The notes below the pieces were generated by a model that saw nothing but the letters and a program-made list of their open reading frames with translations, was not told the origin of the DNA and did no database searches. DNA of 64,000 bases. It comes from Streptomyces liliifuscus. Lineage in GTDB: Bacteria; Actinomycetota; Actinomycetes; Streptomycetales; Streptomycetaceae. Below are positions 42,479 through 50,866 of the stretch, piece after piece. The stretch spans positions 5,394,001 to 5,458,000 of the forward strand of contig NZ_CP066831.1 of the NCBI RefSeq assembly GCF_016598615.1, written 5' to 3'. Position numbers and translations under genes: made by a program. The stretch's first letter is position 1. Each line of letters starts with the position of its first letter.

Positions 42479-42982
42479 ATGCCCTTTCGCGTGTGCTTCG
42501 TCTGCACCGGCAACATCTGCCGCTCCCCGATGGCCGAATCCGTCTTCCGCGCGCGGGTGGCGGAGGCCGGCCTCGACGGCCTGGTCAAGGTGGACAGCGC
42601 CGGCACCGGCGGCTGGCACGAGGGCGACGGCGCCGACCCGCGCACCGTCTCCGTCCTGGAGGCAGGCGGTTACGAAGGCGGCCATGCGGCCCGCCAGTTC
42701 CACGCCGACTGGTTCGCCGAGCTCGACCTGGTCATAGCCCTCGACGCCGGCCACCTGCGGGCCCTGCGCCGTCTCGCCTCCACTGAGGCGGACGCCGAGA
42801 AGGTGCGCCTGCTGCGCTCGTACGACCCTGCCGTCGCGTCGGCCTCGGGAGCCGACCTCGACGTGCCGGACCCCTACTACGGGGGCCTGGACGGCTTCGA
42901 GGAGTGTCTTGAGATGGTGGAGGCGGCGAGCCCCGGCCTGCTCGCCGCCGTACGGGAGCAAGTGGAGGGACAGGCGGCATGA
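42479..42982 (+). CDS. ptpA: low-molecular-weight protein-tyrosine phosphatase PtpA
   Basis: 167 aa. The N-terminal P-loop FVCTGNICRSPMAES has the CX5R catalytic signature (nucleophile Cys, Arg six residues later), and VPDPYYGGLDGFEE carries the general-acid Asp. It removes phosphate from tyrosine residues in the cytoplasm; PtpA in Streptomyces has been linked to secondary metabolism. Its stop overlaps the start of the next gene (ATGA). Confidence 0.95.
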   Translation: MPFRVCFVCTGNICRSPMAESVFRARVAEAGLDGLVKVDSAGTGGWHEGDGADPRTVSVLEAGGYEGGHAARQFHADWFAELDLVIALDAGHLRALRRLASTEADAEKVRLLRSYDPAVASASGADLDVPDPYYGGLDGFEECLEMVEAASPGLLAAVREQVEGQAA

Positions 42983-44118
42983 CCGATTCCGTTACGGGAG
43001 CCGGTGACGGCACACGCGCGGTGCGCGCGGGGCTGCCCGAGCCCGTCAAGCACGAGCCGACCCTCCCGGGGCCGGTCTTCGCCGCCCACTTCCATCTGCC
43101 GGGCGACCCCACGGGCCCGTACACCTACGGCCGCGACGAGAACCCGACCTGGACCCACCTTGAGCGCGCCATCGGCGAGCTGGAGGCGCCCGGGCACGAT
43201 GACGTCGAAACGCTCGTCTTCGCCTCCGGCATGGCCGCCATCTCGTCCGTCCTCTTCTCCCAGCTGAGCGCCGGCGACACGGTCGTACTGCCCGACGACG
43301 GCTACCAGGTGCTGCCGCTGGTACGCACGCAGCTGGAGGCGTACGGAATCGAGGTACGCACCGCCCCGACCGGCGGCGACGCCCAGCTCGACGTCCTCGA
43401 CGGCGCGAAGCTGCTGTGGATCGAGACGCCGTCGAACCCGGGGCTCGACGTGTGCGACGTACGACGGCTCGTCGAGGCGGCGCACACGCGCGGCTGTCTC
43501 GTCGCCGTCGACAACACCCTGGCGACCCCGCTCGGGCAGCGCCCGCTGGAACTGGGCGCCGACTTCTCCGTGGCCAGCGGCACCAAGCAGCTCACCGGGC
43601 ACGGCGACATCCTCCTGGGGTACGTCACCGGTGGCGACGCCGCCGCGATGGCCTCCGTACGGCGCTGGCGCAAGATCGTCGGGGCGATTCCGGGGCCCAT
43701 GGAGGCATGGCTCGCGCACCGCTCTCTCGCGACGCTCCAACTGCGCGTGGACCGGCAGAACGCCAACGCGCTGGTGATCGCCGAGGCCCTGCGCGACCGG
43801 CACGAGGAGCTCGGGGTCCGTTATCCGGGGCTGCCCGGCGACCCGTCGCACAAGATCGCCTCGCAGCAGATGCGGCGCTTCGGGTGTGTGGTGTCGTTCA
43901 CGCTGCCCACGCGCGCGCGTGCCGACCGTTTTCTCGACGCGCTGCGACTGGTGGACGACGCGACCAGCTTCGGCGGCGTGCGGTCGACGGCCGAGCGGCG
44001 CGGCCGCTGGGGCGGTGACGCGGTGCCCGAGGGCTTCATCCGCTTCTCGGCCGGTGCCGAGGATCCTCAGGACCTCGTGGCCGATGTGCTGCGCGCACTC
44101 GACGAGTCCTCTCGGTGA
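42979..44118 (+). CDS. PLP-dependent Cys/Met metabolism enzyme (cystathionine gamma-lyase-like)
   Basis: 379 aa. Fold-type I PLP enzyme: PTWTHLERAIGELE near the N terminus, FASGMAAISSVL for the PLP phosphate, IETPSNPGLDVCD, VDNTLATPLGQRPL, and SGTKQLTGHGDILLG with the PLP lysine. Cystathionine gamma-lyase or gamma-synthase is the best guess; the family interconverts cysteine, homocysteine and methionine precursors. It is translationally coupled to ptpA. A strong hairpin terminator follows. Confidence 0.86.
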   Translation: MTDSVTGAGDGTRAVRAGLPEPVKHEPTLPGPVFAAHFHLPGDPTGPYTYGRDENPTWTHLERAIGELEAPGHDDVETLVFASGMAAISSVLFSQLSAGDTVVLPDDGYQVLPLVRTQLEAYGIEVRTAPTGGDAQLDVLDGAKLLWIETPSNPGLDVCDVRRLVEAAHTRGCLVAVDNTLATPLGQRPLELGADFSVASGTKQLTGHGDILLGYVTGGDAAAMASVRRWRKIVGAIPGPMEAWLAHRSLATLQLRVDRQNANALVIAEALRDRHEELGVRYPGLPGDPSHKIASQQMRRFGCVVSFTLPTRARADRFLDALRLVDDATSFGGVRSTAERRGRWGGDAVPEGFIRFSAGAEDPQDLVADVLRALDESSR

Positions 44119-44158
44119 GCACTTTCTGATTCACCGGTCAGTAGTGGGCACGTACGGC

Positions 44159-44197
44159 GGACGGTCCGAGCCTCCCCCCTCGTGGCTCGGACCGTCC
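44159..44197. terminator. strong terminator after the ptpA operon
   Basis: Perfect 14-bp inverted repeat GGACGGTCCGAGCC (44159-44172) and GGCTCGGACCGTCC (44184-44197) with an 11-base loop. Confidence 0.85.
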
Positions 44198-44331
44198 CGG
44201 TTCTGCGCGCGAAGAACCGCGCGAACAAGGCTAGTTGACTCTGTGTCAGTGTCCAATCACAGTAGCGACAGAGACCTATCGACATATTTATAGTTGGGGG
44301 CTTCCGGGGAGCTGGAGAGAGAAGGGACGCC

Positions 44332-45237
44332 ATGGATCTGGCCTTGCTGCGGACCTTCTTGACCGTGCACCGGGCCGGCTCCTTCACCCGTGCGGCCGCC
44401 CTGCTGGGCCTCTCGCAGCCTGCCGTCACCTCCCAGATCCGAACCCTCGAACGACAGCTGGGACGCCCTCTCTTCCTGCGTCAGGCGCGTGGAGTGACTC
44501 CTACGACCATGGGCGACGAACTCGCCCACAAGGCGGCACCCCATCTCGACGCCCTGGTGGAGATCACCGAGACCGGCCTCGACGAGGACTCCTCCGTACG
44601 CACGCTCCATCTCGCAGGCCCTCCGGAGTTCACCGCCGAACGCGCCCTGCCCGCACTCACCGAGCTGACCGGGGACGACGGCCAGGGCTTCGCGCTGCGT
44701 GCCTCCTTCGGAAACGCGGAGGAGACGCTGGAGGGGCTTGCCGCCGGGCATCACGATCTGGCCATCAGTACGGCCCGCCCACGCGGCGCCCTGCTCACCG
44801 CGACTCCGCTCTGCGACGAGGAGCACGTCCTGGTCGCCGCCCCACGCTGGGCCGACCGCCTCGGCTCCGGCTCGTTGCGTCACCAGGGCGAGCCCTCCCT
44901 GGAGAACTTCCCCGTGGTGGAGGTGCACGAGTCACTGCCGTTCGTCGCCCGCTACTGGGCCTCCGTCTTCGACTCCCGCCCGGCCGCCTCGGGCACCGTC
45001 ATCGTCCCCGACCTGCGTGCTGTCCTCGCCTGTGCGACCACCGGCGCCGGGCTCGCAGTACTGCCGCGCTATCTGTGCGCGGCGGCTCTGGAGCGGGGAG
45101 ACGTGGTCGCGCTGACCGAACCCGCCGTGCCTCCGCTTCGCACGTACTTCCTGGTCGTGCGCACCGGCACACTGGCCATGCCCCATATTGCGCGGGCGCA
45201 CGAGTGGCTCACGCACGCCGCCATGGAATGGTCATGA
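44332..45237 (+). CDS. LysR family transcriptional regulator
   Basis: 301 aa. The HTH is at the N terminus (MDLALLRTFLTVHRAGSFTRAAALLGLSQPAVTSQIRTLE), followed by the usual effector-binding domain, with FASGN-like segments replaced by FGNAEETLEGLAAGHHDLAI. AGAAGGGA eight bases ahead of ATG 44332 is the RBS. The usual divergent target gene is absent: the upstream neighbour is the terminated ptpA operon, so the target is unknown. Confidence 0.9.
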   Translation: MDLALLRTFLTVHRAGSFTRAAALLGLSQPAVTSQIRTLERQLGRPLFLRQARGVTPTTMGDELAHKAAPHLDALVEITETGLDEDSSVRTLHLAGPPEFTAERALPALTELTGDDGQGFALRASFGNAEETLEGLAAGHHDLAISTARPRGALLTATPLCDEEHVLVAAPRWADRLGSGSLRHQGEPSLENFPVVEVHESLPFVARYWASVFDSRPAASGTVIVPDLRAVLACATTGAGLAVLPRYLCAAALERGDVVALTEPAVPPLRTYFLVVRTGTLAMPHIARAHEWLTHAAMEWS

Positions 45238-45268
45238 CGAAGATGCATCACCTCGTCAAGGGGGCGAT

Positions 45269-45282
45269 GTTTCACGTGGAAC
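45269..45282. other. parS-like site (one mismatch)
   Basis: GTTTCACGTGGAAC differs from parS at one base. It lies between the LysR gene and the Nudix gene. Confidence 0.6.
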
Positions 45283-45303
45283 CAACTGGGCCACATTTCT
45301 CCC

Positions 45304-45786
45304 ATGACCGTCCGACCCGTGGTCAAGCGCACCGCCCGGGCCGTCCTACTGGACGGCAATGACCTGGTCCTCATCAAGCGGACCAAGCCCGGCGTCGATC
45401 CCTACTGGCTGACGCCCGGCGGCGGAGTCGAGCCGGAGGACACGACCGTCGTCGACGCACTCCATCGCGAGGTGCACGAGGAACTCGGCGCCAAGGTCAC
45501 CGATGTGGTGCCCTGCTTCGTCGACACCGTCGAGCACATCGGCGAAAACGCCAGTACGACCGGCGTGAAGGTCCAGCACTTCTTCGTCTGCCGCCTGGAA
45601 TCCATGGACCCGTCACTGCGCCATGGCCCCGAGATCGACGAGCCCTGCGGAGAGTACGAGATCGTGCGGATCCCCTTCACCCGCGTGGGCATCGCTTCCG
45701 TCCATCTCGTACCGCTGTCGCTGCGGCACTATCTCGACGGGAACATCGAGGGCGTACTGGCGATGCACGCACCCGATCTGGGCTGA
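45304..45786 (+). CDS. Nudix hydrolase
   Basis: 160 aa. The complete Nudix box is present: GGGVEPEDTTVVDALHREVHEELGA fits GX5EX7REUXEEXGU. It should hydrolyse a nucleoside diphosphate linked to another group, for example oxidised dNTP, NUDP-sugar or ADP-ribose; the substrate cannot be predicted. The RBS is weak and a near-parS sequence lies 22 bp upstream. It is convergent with the flavohemoglobin gene, only 14 bp apart. Confidence 0.9.
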   Translation: MTVRPVVKRTARAVLLDGNDLVLIKRTKPGVDPYWLTPGGGVEPEDTTVVDALHREVHEELGAKVTDVVPCFVDTVEHIGENASTTGVKVQHFFVCRLESMDPSLRHGPEIDEPCGEYEIVRIPFTRVGIASVHLVPLSLRHYLDGNIEGVLAMHAPDLG

Positions 45787-45800
45787 CAGCCGACTCGAAG

Positions 45801-47522
45801 TCAGTCTCCGGTCACGACGAGTTCTTCCACCGCGTCGTGGCGGATCCGTTCCGACGGGATGCCGATGTCCCTGAGCGCGTCGACGCCGCTGCGGATCATG
45901 CCGGGCGGGCCCGACAGATAGGCGTCGTACTCGTTCCACGGCCCGTACTCGCGTACGGCGTCGGGGAGGTTCAGATGCCCGTGCTGATCGACTATCGGGC
46001 GCACCGCGAGCCAGGGGTGGCTCTGCTGGAGCCGGAGCATCGTGTCGATGTCGTACAGGTCGTGATCGGTGCGTGCTCCGTAGAACACCTCGACCGGGCG
46101 CCGCTCGCCGTGCTCGGCGACATCCTCGACCAGGGCTTTTATCGGCGCTATGCCGGTGCCGCCGCCCAGGCAGAGCAGGCCGCTGTCGGTGGTGTGGTCG
46201 ACCGTCATCGAGCCGGCCGGGGGGCCGAGCCGCACGACGTCGCCCGGGCGGGCGCGGTGCACCAGCGCGTTGGAGACCCAGCCCGCCGGAATCGCCTTCA
46301 CATGGAACGACAGAAGTCCGTCGGAGCGGGGCGCCGAGGCGAACGAGTAGTGCCGCCAGATCCGCGGCCACCAAGGGGTCTCCAGGCTCGCGTACTGCCC
46401 GGCGAGGAATGGGTACGGCTGGTCGGGGCGGACCGTGATGACGGCGACGTCCGGGGTCCTGAGGTCGTGCGAGATCACCTCGCCGTGCCACCAGGCCGGG
46501 GCCCGCAGCTCGTCCGCGGCCGCGGCGTCGATCATGACCTGGGAGATCGTCGTGTACGCCCGCACCCAGGCAGCCTCGGTCTCCCCGTCCCAGACCGACG
46601 CGGCGAACCGGCTGAGCGAGCCGATCAGGCACTCGCCGACGGCCGGGTAGTGCTCGGGGCGGGTGCCGTACTTGCGGTGGCCACGACCGAGGTTCTTGAG
46701 ATACGCGACCAGGACCTCGGTGTTGTCGATGTGCTCGGCCGCGGTCAGCAGTGCCCGCAGGAGCCGGTCCCGCTGAGTGTCCATCGCGGCGGGGAAGAGC
46801 TGGCGCAGCTCCGGGTGCCGCACGAAGAGCAGGGCGTAGAAGTACGAGGTGACCTTGTCGGCTACGGGGCCCACCTCGGCCATGGTCCGGCGGATGAGGA
46901 CGGCGTCGGGGGAGGCGGCCTGCGCGGGGGCAGGAACGGCCACGGCGGCGGCAGGGACAGGGGCGGAGCGCTGGTCGGGAACGCGGGGCGCTTGGTCGGG
47001 CCCGGGTGGGGCGGGAGGACCAGTGTGGGCCCGGGGGGCGGTGTGGGCCTGGGAGGCGGGTGTCGCCTCGTACGTCGTGGTCGGCGTCGCGGTCGGCCCG
47101 ACGGGAGCGGGTCCGGCATGGGCGGCCCCGGCGTGGGTGGCGGCGGCGTGGCGGGCGTCGGCACGGGGAGCCTCGGTATGAGGAGCGTCGGCAGGCACGG
47201 ACCCGGCGCCGATGGGGTCGCTGTAGACGTGGCCGCCCTCAGGGGAGCCCGCGTGGCGGCCGAGCGTCTCCGTGGCTCCGGTGTCGGCTCGTTCGGTGTC
47301 GGGGACGGTCTCGCCGGTCTGGGGTATTCGTTGCCGCGTCGTGGCGTCGGTGCCCGTCGCGGGCCTGCCGACGGGGCGCAACGCGGCCAAGCGGCGGCCC
47401 TCGGGCGCGTCCTGCTCGCCGCCCGCGGGCGGCTCCGGCGGCTTGTGCGGCGTGAACCAGCCGCCCCCGCCACTACCCCCTGAAGTGCCGTTGTCGGCCG
47501 ACGTGGTGGTCGGAGCGTCCAT
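45801..47522 (-). CDS. flavohemoglobin-like protein with long disordered N terminus
   Basis: 573 aa from ATG 47522 (AGG eight bases upstream). Residues 1-200 are Pro/Ala/Thr/Gly-rich with many His and no predicted fold. Residues 205-340 form a globin with LGRGHRKYGTRPEHYPAVGE, in which His282 is the probable proximal heme ligand. Residues 345-573 form a ferredoxin-reductase domain with RHYSFAS (FAD), GGGTGIAP (NAD) and a GPPGM end motif. Classical Hmp is about 400 aa and detoxifies nitric oxide; here the extra 200 residues are unusual. An FHb-like electron-transfer or NO role is inferred. Confidence 0.88.
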   Translation of the reverse strand: MDAPTTTSADNGTSGGSGGGGWFTPHKPPEPPAGGEQDAPEGRRLAALRPVGRPATGTDATTRQRIPQTGETVPDTERADTGATETLGRHAGSPEGGHVYSDPIGAGSVPADAPHTEAPRADARHAAATHAGAAHAGPAPVGPTATPTTTYEATPASQAHTAPRAHTGPPAPPGPDQAPRVPDQRSAPVPAAAVAVPAPAQAASPDAVLIRRTMAEVGPVADKVTSYFYALLFVRHPELRQLFPAAMDTQRDRLLRALLTAAEHIDNTEVLVAYLKNLGRGHRKYGTRPEHYPAVGECLIGSLSRFAASVWDGETEAAWVRAYTTISQVMIDAAAADELRAPAWWHGEVISHDLRTPDVAVITVRPDQPYPFLAGQYASLETPWWPRIWRHYSFASAPRSDGLLSFHVKAIPAGWVSNALVHRARPGDVVRLGPPAGSMTVDHTTDSGLLCLGGGTGIAPIKALVEDVAEHGERRPVEVFYGARTDHDLYDIDTMLRLQQSHPWLAVRPIVDQHGHLNLPDAVREYGPWNEYDAYLSGPPGMIRSGVDALRDIGIPSERIRHDAVEELVVTGD

Positions 47523-47907
47523 GCTGTGCCTCGCCTCGAACATCTTTCGGTCGGTCTGCGCACTTCCTCGATCGGAAGATGCCTGCTTTCCCCCGCAGAC
47601 TGCTTGCTTTCCCCGTTCCGCCCCGTCGCCCCATGGCGGCCACATTGAACCTCGGAATCCCGCACCCTACGGACAAGTAAGCTGAGAGTGTGACATTGGC
47701 CGCACTACAGCCATCGCAGCATCTCACCCTGCGCCAACACCCCGGCCACGTAACCGGAAATGCGGGTCTTCGATCTCTCTGTCCCGTTAGGCTGCATTGC
47801 CCTTTGTTCGCCCCCGGCAGGATGTACGGACATCACACCGGACACGAACCGGAGTCGACCATACCGGCCGCCGTCCGGCACACAAGTCCCCTCTTCCCCA
47901 CGTCGGG

Positions 47908-47943
47908 AATTGAAGGGGGACCGGAGCGTCGATTCCTTCAATT
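47908..47943 (-). terminator. weak hairpin at the end of a HAD gene
   Basis: AATTGAAGG (47908-47916) and CCTTCAATT (47935-47943) form a nine-pair stem with an 18-base loop, overlapping the stop codon of the HAD gene. The remaining 47523-47907 stretch holds no gene I can support. Confidence 0.4.
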
Positions 47944-48574
47944 ACCGGGCAGGGCGCACCAATTCATAGGCATCCCGCAGATCCCGCCCCACATAGGAGT
48001 GGGTGGCAAGACCTTCCAGATGCAGATCCGCATTGACGGCGACGGATACCGGCACCACCCCGAACAGGTCCCTGTCCGACATCGAGTCGCCGTACGCGAC
48101 GCAGTCGGCTCTCTCCACCCCGAACTCCGCGCAGAGCCGGTCCGCGATCCGTACCTTGGCCGCCGCGTTCAGGACCCCGACAGGATCCACCGGCTCGGTG
48201 AACGGCACAGCGGGGAAGCGTGATCCGTACGCCGCGTGCGCGCCCCAGCTCGTCAGCCGCTCGACGAAGAAGGAGGGTGAGAGCGAGACGACGGCGCAGT
48301 AGTCGCCGCTCCCCCTGATCTCCGCCCAGACGTCCTGGATGCCCTCCAACCACGGCGCGCTTGCGAAAGCGGTCGCCACATGTGCCTCGGTGAGATCTCT
48401 CCAGAGGGCGTGTACCTGCGTCGCGTACTCCGGCGGGCCTATGAGCCCCGCTGCGATCGCCTCGTCGAGCGCCACGGTCTCGGCTTCCAGGCCCAGCTGC
48501 CGGGAGATCTCCACGGGCGCCGAGGTGCCGTGCAGCAAGGTCCCGTCCAGATCGAAGAGATGAAGTCTCGCCAT
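47942..48574 (-). CDS. HAD-IB-like phosphatase
   Basis: 210 aa. MARLHLFDLDGTLLHG has the DxDGT nucleophile motif at the very start. CAVVSLSPSFFVERLTSWG fits motif II, and ADCVAYGDSMSDRDLFGVV fits motif IV with paired Asp. The arrangement resembles SerB/HAD-IB phosphatases. Substrate unknown (phosphoserine is one possibility). It is divergent from the membrane protein gene across a parS site. Confidence 0.87.
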   Translation of the reverse strand: MARLHLFDLDGTLLHGTSAPVEISRQLGLEAETVALDEAIAAGLIGPPEYATQVHALWRDLTEAHVATAFASAPWLEGIQDVWAEIRGSGDYCAVVSLSPSFFVERLTSWGAHAAYGSRFPAVPFTEPVDPVGVLNAAAKVRIADRLCAEFGVERADCVAYGDSMSDRDLFGVVPVSVAVNADLHLEGLATHSYVGRDLRDAYELVRPAR

Positions 48575-48643
48575 GTACGCCGAGGCTAGTACGTGGGGTT
48601 ACTCCCGTCGGCAGACGTACTCTTCGCTCCCGCCCGGCACGGT

Positions 48644-48657
48644 GTTTCACGTGAAAC
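48644..48657. other. parS centromere site (perfect)
   Basis: GTTTCACGTGAAAC. It overlaps the start codon region of the following membrane protein gene. Confidence 0.93.
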
Positions 48658-49232
48658 TAAGCCGCCCCGCACGCCGGGCCACCCTCGTCGTCCATGTAGC
48701 CGCCTCCGCGGGCTGGCTCGGGCTCACGCTCGGGCTGCTCGCTCTGGGGATCACCGCGACCACCACAGGGTCCGCGGTGACCGTGGAGGCCTCCGTCCGC
48801 GCCATGAAGCTGTTCGCCGACTGGCTCCTGCTCCCCCTCGCGTTCCTCACGCTCGTGAGCGGTCTGGTGCTGTCCCTGGGCACGCCCTGGGGGCTGGCGA
48901 GGCACCGCTGGGTCTACATCAAGTTCTGGCTGACCCTGGCCACGATTACCGCCACGGTCTTCGCACTGCGCCCTGGCGTCGGTTCCGCCGTCACGGCTGT
49001 AGCCGCAGGTGGCCCGCTGCCTGACGCCGGTGACGTGCTGTTCGGGCCGATCGTCTCGCTGTCGGCCTATCTCTTCATGACGGTGATCTCGGTCCTCAAG
49101 CCCTGGGGACTGACCCGACGCGGACGGAGGCTGCGTGAGCTGAAGTCCATCGGGCAGAAGTCGCGCGGGCGAAAGATCAGTTCGGCTGCCCGGAAATCGG
49201 TGGACGCCGAGCGGGCATCTCAGACAGCCTGA
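48651..49232 (+). CDS. small integral membrane protein, start codon within parS
   Basis: 193 aa from GTG 48651, which lies inside the parS palindrome (GTG 48642, just ahead of it, is the alternative). About four membrane segments (residues 10-35, 45-65, 80-105, 115-140) and a basic C-terminal cytoplasmic tail. It resembles DUF2269-like predicted membrane proteins; function unknown. It is followed after 5 bp by a GNAT gene, so the two are likely co-transcribed. Confidence 0.78.
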   Translation: MKLSRPARRATLVVHVAASAGWLGLTLGLLALGITATTTGSAVTVEASVRAMKLFADWLLLPLAFLTLVSGLVLSLGTPWGLARHRWVYIKFWLTLATITATVFALRPGVGSAVTAVAAGGPLPDAGDVLFGPIVSLSAYLFMTVISVLKPWGLTRRGRRLRELKSIGQKSRGRKISSAARKSVDAERASQTA

Positions 49233-49237
49233 CCTGC

Positions 49238-50104
49238 GTGTCGACTCCTTCCCCCGCCTTCCAGCCCATCCGCCGTCTGACGCCACGCGATCTCTCCGCC
49301 TGCGCCGATCTCTCCGAGAACCGCGGCTGGCCCCGCGAGGAACACAAGTGGGGCCTCCTGCTCACGGCCGGCACGGGTTACGGCATCGACGACCCCGACG
49401 GGGGCCTCGTCACCGCCTGCGTCGTGACCTCGTACGGACCCCAGGACCGCCCCGCCCTGGCCGCGATCGGCATGGTGCTGGTCGCCGAGCGGCACGCCCG
49501 CCAGGGCGTCGGACGCAGGCTGATGCGGCACGTCGTCTCCGAGCTGGGCACCACACCGGTGACGCTGCACGCGACGCCGTACGGGCGCCCTCTCTACGAG
49601 GAGCTGGGGTTCAAGACCACCGGACGGGTCGAGATGGTCCGTGGTCACTTCGTCCCGGGCGGCCCGGAGTCCGAGGTCGCCACACGTGCGGCCACTGCCG
49701 AGGACCTCACCGCGATTCTCCGGCTCGACGAAGAGGTCTTCGGTACCGACCGCACGCACATGATCACGCGCCTGCCCGCCTTCGCCGACGAGCTGCGTGT
49801 CGCCGAGGAGAACGGCCGGATCATCGGATACGCGGCCGCCTGGCCCAACCTCGACAACCATGTCGTGGGTCCGCTGATCGCCCGGGACACGGAGACGGCC
49901 AAGGCCCTCATCGCTTCGCTGGCCGCCCGCGTCGACGGGCCTCTGCGCACCGATATCGACGTACGGCACGAGGAGTTGCTGGCGTGGGTGAAGGAACGCG
50001 GACTCGCTTCCCTGAGTTTCAACGCCGTCATGACGTACGGCATCGCGGAGTTGCCGGGCGACTGGACGCGACGGTTCGCTCCGCTCACGGTGGCGGCGGG
50101 CTGA
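49238..50104 (+). CDS. GNAT N-acetyltransferase with two GNAT domains
   Basis: 288 aa from GTG 49238. The first GNAT half has LAAIGMVLVAERHARQGVGRRLMRHVV (acetyl-CoA loop RQGVGR) and GRPLYEELGFKTTGRVEM. The second half (from about residue 150) has AIL RLDEEVFGTDR-type sequence but a degenerate acetyl-CoA loop. Two-domain GNATs often have one active and one structural half. Substrate unknown. Confidence 0.86.
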   Translation: MSTPSPAFQPIRRLTPRDLSACADLSENRGWPREEHKWGLLLTAGTGYGIDDPDGGLVTACVVTSYGPQDRPALAAIGMVLVAERHARQGVGRRLMRHVVSELGTTPVTLHATPYGRPLYEELGFKTTGRVEMVRGHFVPGGPESEVATRAATAEDLTAILRLDEEVFGTDRTHMITRLPAFADELRVAEENGRIIGYAAAWPNLDNHVVGPLIARDTETAKALIASLAARVDGPLRTDIDVRHEELLAWVKERGLASLSFNAVMTYGIAELPGDWTRRFAPLTVAAG

Positions 50105-50192
50105 GGGGCCGAGGGTGAGCTCGGCCGACGTCTGAGAGCTCGGCATCTGAATGCTTCACGGTTGCGGCTCGGCGGTCGAGAGCCGACGGCCA

Positions 50193-50230
50193 ACCGAAAC
50201 GCCTGCCCCGTCCGGGGCAGGCGTTTCGGT
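50193..50230. terminator. strong bidirectional terminator
   Basis: An 18-bp perfect inverted repeat (ACCGAAACGCCTGCCCCG and its complement) with a two-base loop, between the convergent GNAT and HbpS-like genes. Confidence 0.88.
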
Positions 50231-50262
50231 GTTTCCCGGCGCTACGGCGCTTTCGGGCGCTC

Positions 50263-50682
50263 CTAGGCGAGGGTCTTCAGCGCGGCGGTGGCGAAGGCGT
50301 GGTCCTGCTCCGGCGCGCCGCCGCCGACTCCGATCGCGCCGATCAGACGGCCGTCGCGGTGGACCGGGACACCGCCCGCGATGAAGAGCAGCGGACGGTC
50401 GAGGGCGGTGGGCAGCGTGTGGAAGAGGCCACCCGGCTGCACGGCGTCGACGAGGTCGGCGGTGGGAGCGTCCAGCTGCAGTGCCGTGTAGGCCTTGCGG
50501 GTGCTGGTCTCACCGGAGATCAGTACGGCTCGGTCGTCGCGCCGGAAAGCGAGGAGGTGGCCGCCCGCGTCGAGGACGGTGACGCTGACCGTGACGTCGG
50601 CGGCTTCCGCGGCACGGCGGGCGGCCGTGACGAGAGCCTCGGCGTCCTGGATGGTCAGCGGGGTGACGGTGGTGGTGCTCAT
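50263..50682 (-). CDS. GlcG/HbpS family (DUF336) heme-binding-like protein
   Basis: 139 aa. LTIQDAEALVTAARRAAEAADVTVSVTVLDAGGHLLAFRRDD and RPLLFIAGGVPVHRDGRLIGAIGVGGG are the family signature. Streptomyces HbpS is a secreted octameric heme sensor; this copy lacks a signal peptide, so it is more likely a cytoplasmic GlcG-like protein, perhaps linked to the adjacent MFS gene 184 bp upstream. The gap before it is G-rich and carries an imperfect tandem repeat of about 36 bp (50703-50760). Confidence 0.82.
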   Translation of the reverse strand: MSTTTVTPLTIQDAEALVTAARRAAEAADVTVSVTVLDAGGHLLAFRRDDRAVLISGETSTRKAYTALQLDAPTADLVDAVQPGGLFHTLPTALDRPLLFIAGGVPVHRDGRLIGAIGVGGGAPEQDHAFATAALKTLA

Positions 50683-50866
50683 GAGCTTGCTTCTCCTTGA
50701 TGGGTGGTGCTGTGTGGGGGTGGCGGTTTCGCCGGGTGGTGGCGTGTGGGGGTAGCGGTCTGCCGAGGTGCGGGGAAGGCTTCCTCGGGGCTTCGGTCGG
50801 CCGCCGGGACAGCTCCGGCCGGGCGGCCGACCGCGCGAGAGCGGATGCGACCGCCCAGGCAGCGGG

